The notes under the pieces: generated by a model
The model's database searches: none
What the model was told of the DNA's origin: nothing
What the model saw: only the letters and a program-made list of their open reading frames with translations
Program-made: the position numbers and the translations under genes
Assembly: GCA_947449735.1 (NCBI GenBank)
Contig: CANFTB010000003.1
Coordinates: 95,456 to 159,455, forward strand
Reading direction: 5' to 3'
Length of the DNA: 64,000 bases
Origin: Chthoniobacteraceae bacterium
GTDB taxonomy: Bacteria; Verrucomicrobiota; Verrucomicrobiia; Chthoniobacterales; Chthoniobacteraceae
Shown: piece by piece, positions 34,908 to 43,350 of the stretch
Layout of the letters: each line of letters starts with the position of its first letter
Position numbering within the stretch: position 1 is the stretch's first letter

Positions 34908-36161
34908 ATGGTCCAGACAGCACAATCCCCCTCCACCACCCAAAAAGGCATCGCCCTCACCCTGATGGCCGCCTTCCTGGGCTGGCTCCTCGACGGCTTT
35001 GAACTCGGCCTGTTTCCCGTCGTGGCACGCCCTGCGCTCCTCGACATGCTCGGCCCCGGCGGCGAAGGCGCCGTCGGCCAGTGGATGGGCCGCATCACGG
35101 CCGCCTTCCTCGTCGGCGCTGCCCTTGGCGGTGCGCTCTTCGGCTGGCTCGGCGACCGCATCGGCCGCGTCAAAGCCATGTCCTGGAGCATCCTGTGCTA
35201 CTCCCTCTTCAGTGGAGCAGGCTACTTCGCCCATTCCCCCTGGGACCTCGCCGTCCTCCGCTTCATCGCCTCGCTCGGCATGGGCGGCGAATGGGCCCTT
35301 GGCGTGGCCTTGGTCATGGAGTCCTGGCCAGACAACGCCCGCCCCTGGCTCGCCGCCGCCATCGGCGCCGCCTCCAACATCGGCATGTTTCTCGTCGCCC
35401 TCGTCGCCCGAATCTTTCCCGTCACCCCCGACTCCTGGCGCTGGCTGTTCCTCGTGGGCGCATCACCCGCCGTGCTCACCCTGATCGTCCGCATCTGGGT
35501 GCCCGAATCCGAAAAATGGAAGGAAGCCTCCAAGAACTCCAAGGACACCTCCTCCCATCTGGCAACCGTTTTCAGCCCCCCGCTCCTCTTCCCCACCCTC
35601 CTCGGCATCGGCCTTTCCGCCGTCGCCCTCATCGGTTCGTGGGGCAGCGTGCAGTGGATCCCCCTCTGGGTGGACAAAATCACCGGCGGCAACCAGCCCG
35701 ACGCCAAGGCCACCGCCCAGATGATCTCCGCCCTCGGCGCCACCGCCGGCTCCATGCTCGGCCCCCTCATCCTCGCCAAAATGCCGCGCCGCGCCGCCTA
35801 CGGCACCCTCTGCCTGCTCGCCCTCCTTGCCAGCGCGTGGACCTTCCGCTTCCCCGCCGACTGGGGAAACCTCTTCCTCTTCAAAGTCGGCTGCATCGCC
35901 TTCACAACCGCCTCCTTCTACGGCTTTTTTCCCCTCTATTTCCCGGAACTCTTCCCCACGCGCGTCCGAGCCACCGGACAGGGCATCTGCTACAACGCAG
36001 GGCGCATCATCGCCGCCTTCGGCGCGCTCGCCAGCGGACAGCTCGTCACGCACTTCGGCGGCTACGCCGAAATGGGCGCCGTTGTGACCCTCGTCTACGT
36101 CATCGGCATCATGCTCTGCTTCACCGCGCCGGAAACCTACGGCAAACCCCTTCCCAAGTAA
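34908..36161 (+). CDS. Major facilitator superfamily transporter
   Basis: 417-residue inner-membrane transporter with about 12 predicted membrane segments. MFS hallmarks are GWLGDRIGRVKAM between TM2 and TM3, RFIASLGMGGEWALG in TM4, and PELFPTRVRATGQGICYNAG in the second half. These resemble the sugar/aromatic-acid:H+ symporter branch. Position between the prenyl synthase fusion (90 bp upstream) and the enolase-family gene (18 bp downstream) suggests export of a pathway product or import of its substrate. Specificity cannot be read from the sequence. Confidence 0.88.
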   Translation: MVQTAQSPSTTQKGIALTLMAAFLGWLLDGFELGLFPVVARPALLDMLGPGGEGAVGQWMGRITAAFLVGAALGGALFGWLGDRIGRVKAMSWSILCYSLFSGAGYFAHSPWDLAVLRFIASLGMGGEWALGVALVMESWPDNARPWLAAAIGAASNIGMFLVALVARIFPVTPDSWRWLFLVGASPAVLTLIVRIWVPESEKWKEASKNSKDTSSHLATVFSPPLLFPTLLGIGLSAVALIGSWGSVQWIPLWVDKITGGNQPDAKATAQMISALGATAGSMLGPLILAKMPRRAAYGTLCLLALLASAWTFRFPADWGNLFLFKVGCIAFTTASFYGFFPLYFPELFPTRVRATGQGICYNAGRIIAAFGALASGQLVTHFGGYAEMGAVVTLVYVIGIMLCFTAPETYGKPLPK

Positions 36162-36179
36162 CCCCACCTCTCCGGAGCC

Positions 36180-37592
36180 ATGAACCCAACCGACATCCGC
36201 ATCCGGTCCGCACGCTGGTTTCCCATCCCCATCGAAACACGCGTCCCCCTCAAATTCGGAACCGAGACCGTCACGGAAGTCGTCTGCGCCCGCGTCTGCC
36301 TGGAGGTCGAACGCCCCGACGGCTCCGTGGCAACCGGCTGGGGCGAGACCCCGCTCGGCGTCCAGTGGGTCTGGCCGTCCTCCATCCCCTACCAGGAGCG
36401 CCTCGACGTCCTCACAAACTTCTGCGACGCCCTCACGGACGCCTACGCCTCCTGCCCCGCCTCCGGCCACGCCTTCGAAATCGGCCACCATTTCATCGAG
36501 CATTCCCTCCCCGCCCTGCGCGATCGCATCAACGCCACCCTCCCGGCCCATCTCGAAATTCCCGTCCTCGCAGCCATCGTCTGCGCCTCGCCCTTCGACA
36601 TCGCCCTCCACGACGCCTACGGCATCGCCAACGGCGTCCCGACCTACACCACCTACCGCTCCCCCTGGCTGCGCTCGGACCTCTCCTCCTACCTCACGCC
36701 CGCAACCGACAGCCCCGACGTCAGCTTTCAGGGAAAATTCCCCGCCGACTTTTTCCGCCCCCAACCCGAATCCCGCCTTGTCGCCTGGCACCTCGTCGGC
36801 GGCCTCGACCCGCTGACCGACTCCGACCCCGGCGCAGGCTCCGTCTCCGACGGCTACCCCACCACGCTGGTGGAATGGATCCAGCGCGACGGCCTCGAGG
36901 CATTGAAGGTCAAACTGCGCGGAAACGACTCCGCCTGGGACTACGAGCGCCTCAAACGCGTCGCCGAGATCGGCCTCGAACGCGGCGTGCACCTGTTCAC
37001 CGCGGACTTCAACTGCACTGTCACCGACCCCGCCTACGTCACGGACATCCTCGACAAGGTCCGCGCCGAACTTCCGGAGCTTTGGGAAAAACTCGCGTAC
37101 GTTGAACAGCCCTTTCCCTACGAACTGGAAAAACACCCCATCCCCGTTCATTCGGTCAGCGAAAGGGTGCCCTTGTTCCTTGATGAAAGCGCCCACGACT
37201 GGCAGTTGGTGCGCTTCGGCCGCGAACTCGGCTGGAACGGCGTCGCCCTCAAGACCTGCAAGACCCAGACCGGCGCTCTCCTCAGCCTTTGCTGGGCGCG
37301 GGCCCACGGCATGCAGCTGATGGTCCAGGACCTCACCAACCCGATGCTGGCCCAGATCACCCACGTTCTGCTGGCAGCCCACGCCCCCACTCTCGCCGGT
37401 GTGGAAACCAACGGCATGCAATTCTACCCCGACGCCTCAGCGCCCGAAGCCGAAGTGCATCCCGGCCTCTACAGCCGGCGCGGCGGCCACGTCGACCTCT
37501 CCTCCATCAGCGGCCCGGGGTTCGGCTACCATCTGGACGCCATCCAACGCGACCTGCCCCAGCCCAGGCACTCCGCCTCCCGCCCGGCCTGA
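36180..37592 (+). CDS. Enolase-superfamily enzyme (muconate-lactonizing/dipeptide-epimerase-like)
   Basis: 470-residue member of the enolase superfamily. The barrel residues are in place: KxK (Lys243, Lys245 in ALKVKLRG), metal ligands Asp276 (TADFN), Glu309 (YVEQPFP) and Asp335 (LFLDES), and Lys358/Lys361 (LKTCKTQTG). The KxK plus opposite Lys arrangement places it in the muconate-lactonizing-enzyme subgroup, which abstracts an alpha-proton next to a carboxylate and includes racemases, cycloisomerases and o-succinylbenzoate synthases. At 470 residues it is longer than the usual 350-400, with an extended region around 160-230. A GGAG Shine-Dalgarno sequence lies just before the ATG. It ends the putative operon. 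Confidence 0.86.
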   Translation: MNPTDIRIRSARWFPIPIETRVPLKFGTETVTEVVCARVCLEVERPDGSVATGWGETPLGVQWVWPSSIPYQERLDVLTNFCDALTDAYASCPASGHAFEIGHHFIEHSLPALRDRINATLPAHLEIPVLAAIVCASPFDIALHDAYGIANGVPTYTTYRSPWLRSDLSSYLTPATDSPDVSFQGKFPADFFRPQPESRLVAWHLVGGLDPLTDSDPGAGSVSDGYPTTLVEWIQRDGLEALKVKLRGNDSAWDYERLKRVAEIGLERGVHLFTADFNCTVTDPAYVTDILDKVRAELPELWEKLAYVEQPFPYELEKHPIPVHSVSERVPLFLDESAHDWQLVRFGRELGWNGVALKTCKTQTGALLSLCWARAHGMQLMVQDLTNPMLAQITHVLLAAHAPTLAGVETNGMQFYPDASAPEAEVHPGLYSRRGGHVDLSSISGPGFGYHLDAIQRDLPQPRHSASRPA

Positions 37593-37735
37593 GGCGGACC
37601 CCAGCCATTCGGGCGGCCGACCCGCCGGCTGCCAGAAAGTCCTCCCCTTCACGCCCCTCCCGCTCCGTCGACCGCCAAATAACCCAGACGGCGGGGAGAC
37701 CGCGGGCGCAAACGCTGACACCCACGCACCGCACC

Positions 37736-39460
37736 ATGTCAGACCGCCTTCAAATCATCTCGATCCGTTTTTCAAACTACAAGGCCTACCGCGACTACAC
37801 CGTTCCCCTCGACGCCTTCAACATGCTGGTCGGCCCCAACAACGCCGGCAAGTCCACCATCATCGGCTCGCTTCGCATCCTCAGCGAAGGTCTCCGCCGC
37901 GCGCGCGCACGCTCCTCGGACCGCGTCGAGGGCCCCGACGGCACGGAAGTCCCGGGCTACCCCATCAAGCTCGAAAAACTCCCCGTCTCCACCGAAAACG
38001 TCTTCCACAACTACGACAACTCCTCGCCTGCGACCGTCACCTTCCAGCTCTCAAACGGAAACACGCTCATCCTCCTTTTTGCTTCCGCGGGCGAATGCGT
38101 CCTCATCCCCTGCGGTGCCCGCCACATCCGCACTCCCACCGACTTCAAGCGGGAGTTCAACCTGCAGGTGGCCTTCGTGCCGGTCCTCGGGCCCGTCGAA
38201 CACAACGAGACCCTCCACGAAAAGGACACCGCCCGGAACGCCCTTCTCTCGCACAGCGCCTCCCGCAACTTCCGAAACATCTGGTACCACTTCCCGGACG
38301 GCTTTGATGAGTTTCAAAAAATGGTAAAGACCACGTGGCCGGGCATGGACATTCTCCCTCCCGAACTCACCATGCGGGATTCGAAGGCCATCCTCTGCAT
38401 GTTCTGTCCGGAGCACCGCATCATCCGCGAAATTTTCTGGGCGGGCTTCGGGTTTCAGGTCTGGTGCCAGATGCTCACGTTCATCGTCCAAGCGCGCCGC
38501 GCCTCGCTGCTCATCGTCGACGAACCCGACATCTACCTCCACGCCGACCTCCAGCGGCAACTCGTGGGCATCCTCAAAAATCTCGGCCCCGACATCATCG
38601 TCGCCACCCACTCGGTGGAGATGATCTCCGAGGTCGAATCCCACTCGCTCCTCCACGTAAACAAGCACTTCCCCGAGGCCCGCCGCCTCCCGCAAACCGC
38701 CCTGCTCCACGACCTCTCCGCCGTCCTTGGCCCCCAGCTCAACCCCCTCCTTGCACAGCTCGCCAAAACTCGGCGCGTCGTCTTTGTCGAAAGCCACGAC
38801 TTCCAAATCCTCTTCCGCCTCGCGCGCGTCCTCGGCCTGGAGATCCTCGCAAACCGCTCCGATTTCGCCGTCATTCCCGTCCCCGGCCGCACCCCGGGGG
38901 GCGTCGAAAAGATCGCCTCCCAACTGGAGGAAACCCTCGGCCTGAAGCTCCTCAAAACAGCCATCTTCTCCAAAGGCCCCCGAAGCGACTCCGAAGCCCG
39001 TGCCCTCCTGAACGCTCTCGAAGGATTCTGCACCTTCGCGGCGGTTATTCCGGGCGCAGACCTTGAAAGCCTGCTGCTGTGCCCGGAAGCCATCCACAGA
39101 GCCGTCTTACAGCGACAGGAAGAATCTAAGCGCACTGGGGCGCCGAACCCCTCCGAACCCGCGGACATCCCCGCTCTTCTGGAGGAAATTTACACCTCCC
39201 TGAAGAAGGCCGGGAGCGGCCCGTCGATTCAATCCGCGCACCAATCTGACTTCGCATCCGGCCTCCACGCCGGGGTCGTGTCCGGCGGGGCGGTGCTCTC
39301 CCTTCTGAATCAGGCCCTGAAACGGCTCCATCTTCCAGGCATCTCAAGCTCGGCCATCGCGAAATGCCTCCTGCCCGCGGAGCTTTGGCCGGAGGCCGTC
39401 TCAGCCCTCCAAATGCTGGAAACCGCCCGCCTCACCCCCCCGAAAGACGGCCCGGCCTAG
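37736..39460 (+). CDS. OLD-family ATPase with degenerate Toprim region
   Basis: 574-residue P-loop ATPase of the OLD (overcoming lysogenization defect) type. The N-terminal ABC-like ATPase has Walker A GPNNAGKST (33-41), a Q-loop/signature-like GFGFQVW near 237-243, Walker B LLIVDEPD (258-265) and the His switch ATHSVEM (290-296). The C-terminal part begins RRVVFVESHDFQIL, matching the first Toprim strand and its catalytic Glu (352). The later DxD motif is not found, and its place has FSKGPRSDSE, so nuclease activity is doubtful. OLD proteins act in phage defence (for example with UvrD-like GajB) or DNA repair, but no helicase is adjacent here. The ClpP-like gene follows after 85 bp. Confidence 0.85.
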   Translation: MSDRLQIISIRFSNYKAYRDYTVPLDAFNMLVGPNNAGKSTIIGSLRILSEGLRRARARSSDRVEGPDGTEVPGYPIKLEKLPVSTENVFHNYDNSSPATVTFQLSNGNTLILLFASAGECVLIPCGARHIRTPTDFKREFNLQVAFVPVLGPVEHNETLHEKDTARNALLSHSASRNFRNIWYHFPDGFDEFQKMVKTTWPGMDILPPELTMRDSKAILCMFCPEHRIIREIFWAGFGFQVWCQMLTFIVQARRASLLIVDEPDIYLHADLQRQLVGILKNLGPDIIVATHSVEMISEVESHSLLHVNKHFPEARRLPQTALLHDLSAVLGPQLNPLLAQLAKTRRVVFVESHDFQILFRLARVLGLEILANRSDFAVIPVPGRTPGGVEKIASQLEETLGLKLLKTAIFSKGPRSDSEARALLNALEGFCTFAAVIPGADLESLLLCPEAIHRAVLQRQEESKRTGAPNPSEPADIPALLEEIYTSLKKAGSGPSIQSAHQSDFASGLHAGVVSGGAVLSLLNQALKRLHLPGISSSAIAKCLLPAELWPEAVSALQMLETARLTPPKDGPA

Positions 39461-39545
39461 AAGCGGACGCCTCCGGCCGGATTTTTTTGAAAAAAAAATG
39501 AAAGCCTGCACTCCCCCTTCTCAATTGTTGTGCAACACTACTGCC

Positions 39546-40487
39546 ATGCCGCGCGCCAAAATCCCTTCGCCCGCTCCAGCCCTGACCTACTATCCCGTCA
39601 TCATCAATTTCGGTGACGACTCCACCACTTGGTACCAACAGGTTGCAGCGGCCATCCACGCGCAACCGCCCGAGATCCGGGTCCAGTTCGTGGGCGGCAA
39701 CGTGGTCGCGCCGTACGACATCGTTTCGCTGCGCAACTGCCTCCTTGAAGTCCCCGCGCACATCCGGCTGGTCACCACCGCCGCAGCATCCCTTCCTCCC
39801 TTTGCCTGCGCCGCCTGGATGACCGGCGACGAACGCCGCATCGCCAGGGACGCAGTCGTCTGGATTCCAAACCTGCCGGAACAGCTTCTGCGCTCCGGCA
39901 GCAAGGGCCCGCACGGCTGCCTCCAAAAGCAACAGGAGGACGAAGACCTTCAGGACGACGGCTTTGACGACGATGACATCCCCTTCGGCGCGCCCCCCAT
40001 CTGGGAGTCCCGCAACCATCGCAACGAAAGCCAGAACATGGGCACCGCCCGCATGGAGGCCGACATCCGCATTCTGGCCGACATCGTCAACGCCTGGTTC
40101 CCCACTTGGGAGTACACGGGCAAATTCCTCCGCTTCGACGACCTGCTGGAATGGGGCGTCGTCCGGCCCGAATGGGGCTTTGGAGGCACCCGCTCCCGCC
40201 AGACGCTCCCCGCCAAGGTCGCGCAGCCTCCTCAGATCCCTCAGCCTCAGCAGACTCCTGCATCCGCAGAAGCGCCGGCCGCAAAGCATCCCCGCGAAGC
40301 CAAGGCAACGAAGGCTTCAAAGTCGAGCAACCCGGCCGCCAGCGATTCGCCCGCGCCAGCCGTAAATCCGCAACCCCCCGCCGCAAACACCGCAGCAGCC
40401 CCTGGCGAGGGCGCAAAGCCTTCAAGAAAGCGCACCAAGCCCGCGGCCAAGTCCGACCAGCAAAACCCGCCGCCGGGAACTGCTTAA
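39546..40487 (+). CDS. ClpP-fold-like protein with acidic and Pro/Ala-rich tail
   Basis: 313-residue protein with no signal peptide. Residues 15-115 follow the ClpP pattern block by block: VQFVGGNVVAPYDIV for the GG-containing oxyanion strand, then LVTTAAASLPPFACAAWMTG for the nucleophile helix (Ser82 sits where ClpP has Ser), then ERRIARDAVVWIPNLP for RxxLPNARVMIHQP. The catalytic His of the IHQP segment is lost (WIPN). An acidic stretch (130-144) leads to a second region (155-225) and an 85-residue Pro/Ala/Lys tail. This looks like a catalytically altered ClpP/SppA-type protein. It lies 85 bp behind the OLD-type ATPase in the same orientation. A frame extension to 39498 exists but has no good start. 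Confidence 0.6.
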   Translation: MPRAKIPSPAPALTYYPVIINFGDDSTTWYQQVAAAIHAQPPEIRVQFVGGNVVAPYDIVSLRNCLLEVPAHIRLVTTAAASLPPFACAAWMTGDERRIARDAVVWIPNLPEQLLRSGSKGPHGCLQKQQEDEDLQDDGFDDDDIPFGAPPIWESRNHRNESQNMGTARMEADIRILADIVNAWFPTWEYTGKFLRFDDLLEWGVVRPEWGFGGTRSRQTLPAKVAQPPQIPQPQQTPASAEAPAAKHPREAKATKASKSSNPAASDSPAPAVNPQPPAANTAAAPGEGAKPSRKRTKPAAKSDQQNPPPGTA

Positions 40488-40495
40488 AATTCAAC

Positions 40496-40526
40496 CTCCG
40501 CGCCCGCCGCGGCTCCGCGTGAACCC
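40496..40526. repeat. Half-copy of the palindromic repeat, facing copy at 42663
   Basis: The core CTCCGCGCCCGCCGCGGCTC and the following CGCGTGA are the same as the right arm of the 22341-22446 element. Its inverted counterpart is at 42663-42692, so the two halves bracket the ABC transporter and tRNA-Tyr genes. Confidence 0.7.
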
Positions 40527-40547
40527 CTTCCCATCAGGGGCGGAGCC

Positions 40548-42410
40548 TTACTCCGCCGCCTGCAACTCCGACGCAAACTGCAGCCGGAACAGCCGCTCGT
40601 ACGTCGCACATCGGCCCAGCAGTTCCTCGTGAGTGCCGCAGTCCAGGACCGCCCCCTGGTCCATCACCACGATCTGATCGGCCTCCAAAATCGTCGAAAA
40701 CCGGTGTGCAATCGCCACCACCGTACGCCCACGCCGCAACACCCTGAGCGCATCCTTGAACGCCTGCTCCGTGTCCGGATCCAAATTCGAAGTCGCCTCG
40801 TCGAGCAGCAACACCGGCGCGTTGCGCAGAATCGCCCGGGCGATCGTCACGCGCTGCAGCTGCCCGCCCGACAAATTGCACCCCTTGTCCCCCACCAGCG
40901 TCGCATAACCCTGCGGTTGCTTCATAATAAAGTCATCCGCACGCGCAATCCGCGCCGCCTCCCGGACCTCCTCAAGCGTCGCGTCCAGCCTCCCATACCG
41001 GATGTTGTTCTCGATCGTGTCGTGAAATAAAAACAAGTCCTGGTTCACGATCGCCATCTGCGCCCGGAGCGAACTCTGCGCCAGACTCTTCAGGTCGTGC
41101 CCGTCCAGCAGGAGCCGACCCGCGTGCGGATCATAAAAACGCAGCAGCAGCGACAGCGTCGTGCTCTTCCCTGCACCGCTCTCGCCCACCAGTGCATAAA
41201 ACTTGCCCGGCTCGAAACGCAGGTTCAACCCCCGCACCGCCGGTGCCGCCCCGGGCTGGTAGCCAAAGGTCACGTTCTCAAACACAATCTCCCCTCGCGC
41301 CCTCTCCAGCCGCACCGCGTCCGGCGCGTCTTGGATCTCCAGCGGCTCGTTCAAGAGCTCAAAAATACCGTCCGACGCCGCCCGGCACCGCTGCATCACC
41401 ATCTGCGTCCGGCTCAACGCCTTGACATCAGGATAAATGCCCACCAGCAGCAGGCACCGCGCGATGAACTCGTCAAACGGCACCCCCCGCCACCAGCAGT
41501 AAAAAAGCCCTCCCGCTATCCCGAGCGACGCCGTCGATTCCACCAGCGGCCCCACCACCTCCACCATCCGGTTTAGCCTCAAAGCCGTGTCTTTCACCGC
41601 GGTCGCCGACACCGTGAACCGCTCCAGTTCGTGCGGCTCCCTCGCGTGCGATTTCACCACACGGATCCCGGCAAACGCCTCCTGCAAGATCCCCATGATC
41701 TGACCGGCGTTCTGCTGCTCGCGCTTACCGCTCTTGCGCACACGCCGGCTGAAAATAATCACCGGCAGCATGCAAATCGGGAACACCAGAAAGGTAAATC
41801 CCATGAACACAGGATCGTTGATTACCAAAACCGTCACCACGGAAAGCACCGCCGCAGGACGCCGCACCATGTCCTGGGCGAGCGTCATCGCCGCGTTCGC
41901 GCACGTCGTCGTCATCCCGACCGCGGACTGAATCAAATCGGAACTGCGCCGCTTGTTAAAAAACTCCAGAGAACGGTCCATGATCCGGGCAAACACCTGC
42001 CTGCGCAAATCCAGCGCTATGGTCTGCTCCACCCAGGCGAGCTGAATGTTGGCCAGAAAATCCAGCGTTCCCCTCAACAGCACGCAGGCGGAAACCACCA
42101 GGCACAGCGCAGCCACCCGTCCCGAGGTCCGCCACTCCCCCTCGAGGCTCAACCACGGCTTCAACCAGGGGGAAAGATCCACATTTCCCAGCCCGGGAAC
42201 AGTGAATGAAAAATCCGCGTACCCGCGCAGCACAAGCCCAGTCACCGTCTTCAAAGCCACATAAACCACCGTGGTGCTCGCCCCCGCCAAAAGCGCGGTC
42301 ACCAGTCCCATCCCGAATCGAAAACGGTAGGGCCGAATGTAGCTGAAAATACGCCGGTACAACTGTGCGACTCCGTCGCCGGCTGACCCGGTCTGCGATG
42401 CTGGTTCCAT
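40548..42410 (-). CDS. ABC exporter, MsbA/lipid-exporter type
   Basis: 620-residue half-transporter with fused membrane and ATPase domains, working as a homodimer or heterodimer in the inner membrane. The N-terminal domain has six membrane helices, including the VFARIMDRSLEFFNKRRSSD coupling region. The ATPase has Walker A GESGAGKST, Q-loop NQDLFLF, signature LSGGQ and Walker B LLLDEATSNLD with H-switch IAHRFST. It resembles MsbA-type exporters of lipid A or other amphiphiles. The ATG at 42410 is chosen; the frame remains open 13 codons upstream. It is convergent with the ClpP-like gene. Kdo transferase in the same window makes an LPS role plausible but not shown. Confidence 0.9.
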   Translation of the reverse strand: MEPASQTGSAGDGVAQLYRRIFSYIRPYRFRFGMGLVTALLAGASTTVVYVALKTVTGLVLRGYADFSFTVPGLGNVDLSPWLKPWLSLEGEWRTSGRVAALCLVVSACVLLRGTLDFLANIQLAWVEQTIALDLRRQVFARIMDRSLEFFNKRRSSDLIQSAVGMTTTCANAAMTLAQDMVRRPAAVLSVVTVLVINDPVFMGFTFLVFPICMLPVIIFSRRVRKSGKREQQNAGQIMGILQEAFAGIRVVKSHAREPHELERFTVSATAVKDTALRLNRMVEVVGPLVESTASLGIAGGLFYCWWRGVPFDEFIARCLLLVGIYPDVKALSRTQMVMQRCRAASDGIFELLNEPLEIQDAPDAVRLERARGEIVFENVTFGYQPGAAPAVRGLNLRFEPGKFYALVGESGAGKSTTLSLLLRFYDPHAGRLLLDGHDLKSLAQSSLRAQMAIVNQDLFLFHDTIENNIRYGRLDATLEEVREAARIARADDFIMKQPQGYATLVGDKGCNLSGGQLQRVTIARAILRNAPVLLLDEATSNLDPDTEQAFKDALRVLRRGRTVVAIAHRFSTILEADQIVVMDQGAVLDCGTHEELLGRCATYERLFRLQFASELQAAE

Positions 42411-42500
42411 ATCTAACGCCAAAGGTATCGCGCAATGTCCGGAATCCAATCTAAAGCAACATCCTCCGCCCTTCAGTTGCCGAAGTTTTGGAAAACAAGC

Positions 42501-42530
42501 TTGCTGACCGGTTCCACCCTACCCTATTGT
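42501..42530 (+). promoter_or_regulatory. Promoter of tRNA-Tyr
   Basis: TTGCTG at 42501-42506, an 18-nt spacer and TATTGT at 42525-42530 (4 of 6). Transcription would start near 42537, about 12 nt before the mature tRNA 5' end. Confidence 0.5.
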
Positions 42531-42548
42531 CCCGCTCCCCCACGGGAA

Positions 42549-42634
42549 GGGTAGATACCGAAGTGGCCAAACGGGGCGGACTGTAAATCCGCTGGCTTAC
42601 GCCTTCGCTGGTTCGAATCCAGCTCTGCCCACCA
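42549..42634 (+). tRNA. tRNA-Tyr (anticodon GUA)
   Basis: The acceptor stem GGGTAGA pairs with TCTGCCC, the D arm is CCG...CGG, the anticodon stem GCGGA/TCCGC holds the loop CTGTAAA (anticodon GTA), a long variable arm (TGGCTTACGCC region) marks a class II tRNA, and the T arm is GCTGG-TTCGAAT-CCAGC. The discriminator A and a genomically encoded CCA complete the 86-nt gene. No second tRNA is adjacent. Confidence 0.96.
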
Positions 42635-42662
42635 TCCCGTGCACACGAAAGAATCAGGTAGG

Positions 42663-42692
42663 GGTTCACGCGCCGCGGAGGACGCGGAGAAA
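42663..42692. repeat. Half-copy of the palindromic repeat, inverted relative to 40496
   Basis: GGTTCACGCGCCGCGGAGGA followed by CGCGGAGA is nearly the reverse complement of the 40496-40526 element. It lies in the 160-bp gap between tRNA-Tyr and the GxxExxY gene. Confidence 0.7.
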
Positions 42693-42797
42693 TACAGGAT
42701 GCAAAAGTAGGCACGGTTTGGTTGCGCCTTTGCCCCCAATCTTTGATCAAGAGCCGAGCCATGCGCCGCACGGTGCCAGCGGCTGCGATTCTCTTGA

Positions 42798-43244
42798 ATG
42801 CCAGATAGCACAGCTTTCAAGAACCTCTCCAACTCCTCTTCACTTGCGCAGGGGAAGTCCCCGGCGCTAGACGAAATCACCGGGGGGATCGTGGATGCGG
42901 CTTTGAGAATCCACATCGATCTGGGACCGGGTTTGCTGGAGTCCGTCTATGAAGTGGTGCTGGCGCGGACGCTGGAGAAGCGTGGATTCCAAGTCGAGCG
43001 GCAAAAAGTCGTCCGCTTTGAATATGAAGGGATCGTTTTCGAGGAGGGCTTTCGCAGTGACTTGCTCTCGGACTCGCGCGTCGTTGTCGAAATCAAGTCC
43101 GTAGAAAATCTCGCTCCCGTCCACTTCAAACAAACTCTGACCTACCTGCGCCTGCTCAACCTTCAGGTCGGCCTCCTCATCAACTTCGGAGCGCCGACCC
43201 TCAAAAAAGACCTGCGCCGCGTGAACCAAAGTCGTCCGCTTTGA
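42798..43244 (+). CDS. GxxExxY family protein
   Basis: 148-residue protein of the GxxExxY family, named for the motif seen here as GPGLLESVYE (about 43-52). The core continues with EYEGIVFEEGFRSDLLSDSR and VVVEIKSVENLAPVHFKQ, in which E-I-K is a PD-(D/E)xK nuclease-like strand, then TYLRLLNLQVGLLINFG and LKKDLRRV. The family is widespread and of unproven function; the fold suggests a nuclease-related role. About 20 N-terminal residues (SNSSSLAQGK) are unusual and may mean that translation begins later. It stands downstream of tRNA-Tyr in its own transcription unit. Confidence 0.85.
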   Translation: MPDSTAFKNLSNSSSLAQGKSPALDEITGGIVDAALRIHIDLGPGLLESVYEVVLARTLEKRGFQVERQKVVRFEYEGIVFEEGFRSDLLSDSRVVVEIKSVENLAPVHFKQTLTYLRLLNLQVGLLINFGAPTLKKDLRRVNQSRPL

Positions 43245-43350
43245 TTTTTATGAAGGGGCGACCTCATAAACGGTGGCGCTATCCCTGCGCTCCAAGCCCG
43301 GGCGTGGTAAGCCCATTTGCAAAACCCTCCCTGCTTACAAAACCCAAACC

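Noticed and set aside
35081..37105. 674-residue open frame across the MFS and enolase genes
   Set aside because: Almost wholly Arg/Pro/Leu/His; it is a shadow of two well-supported genes in another frame.
35463..37421. 652-residue minus-strand frame
   Set aside because: Antisense shadow with Gly/Glu/Val/Asp bias and no motif; both plus-strand genes beneath it are convincing.
39461..39545. Rho-independent terminator behind the OLD ATPase
   Set aside because: T and A runs are present and a short CGGA/TCCG stem precedes them, but the stem is only 4-5 bp, too weak to call.
42524..42916. 130-residue minus-strand frame over tRNA-Tyr
   Set aside because: It runs through the tRNA gene and a repeat; no protein features.
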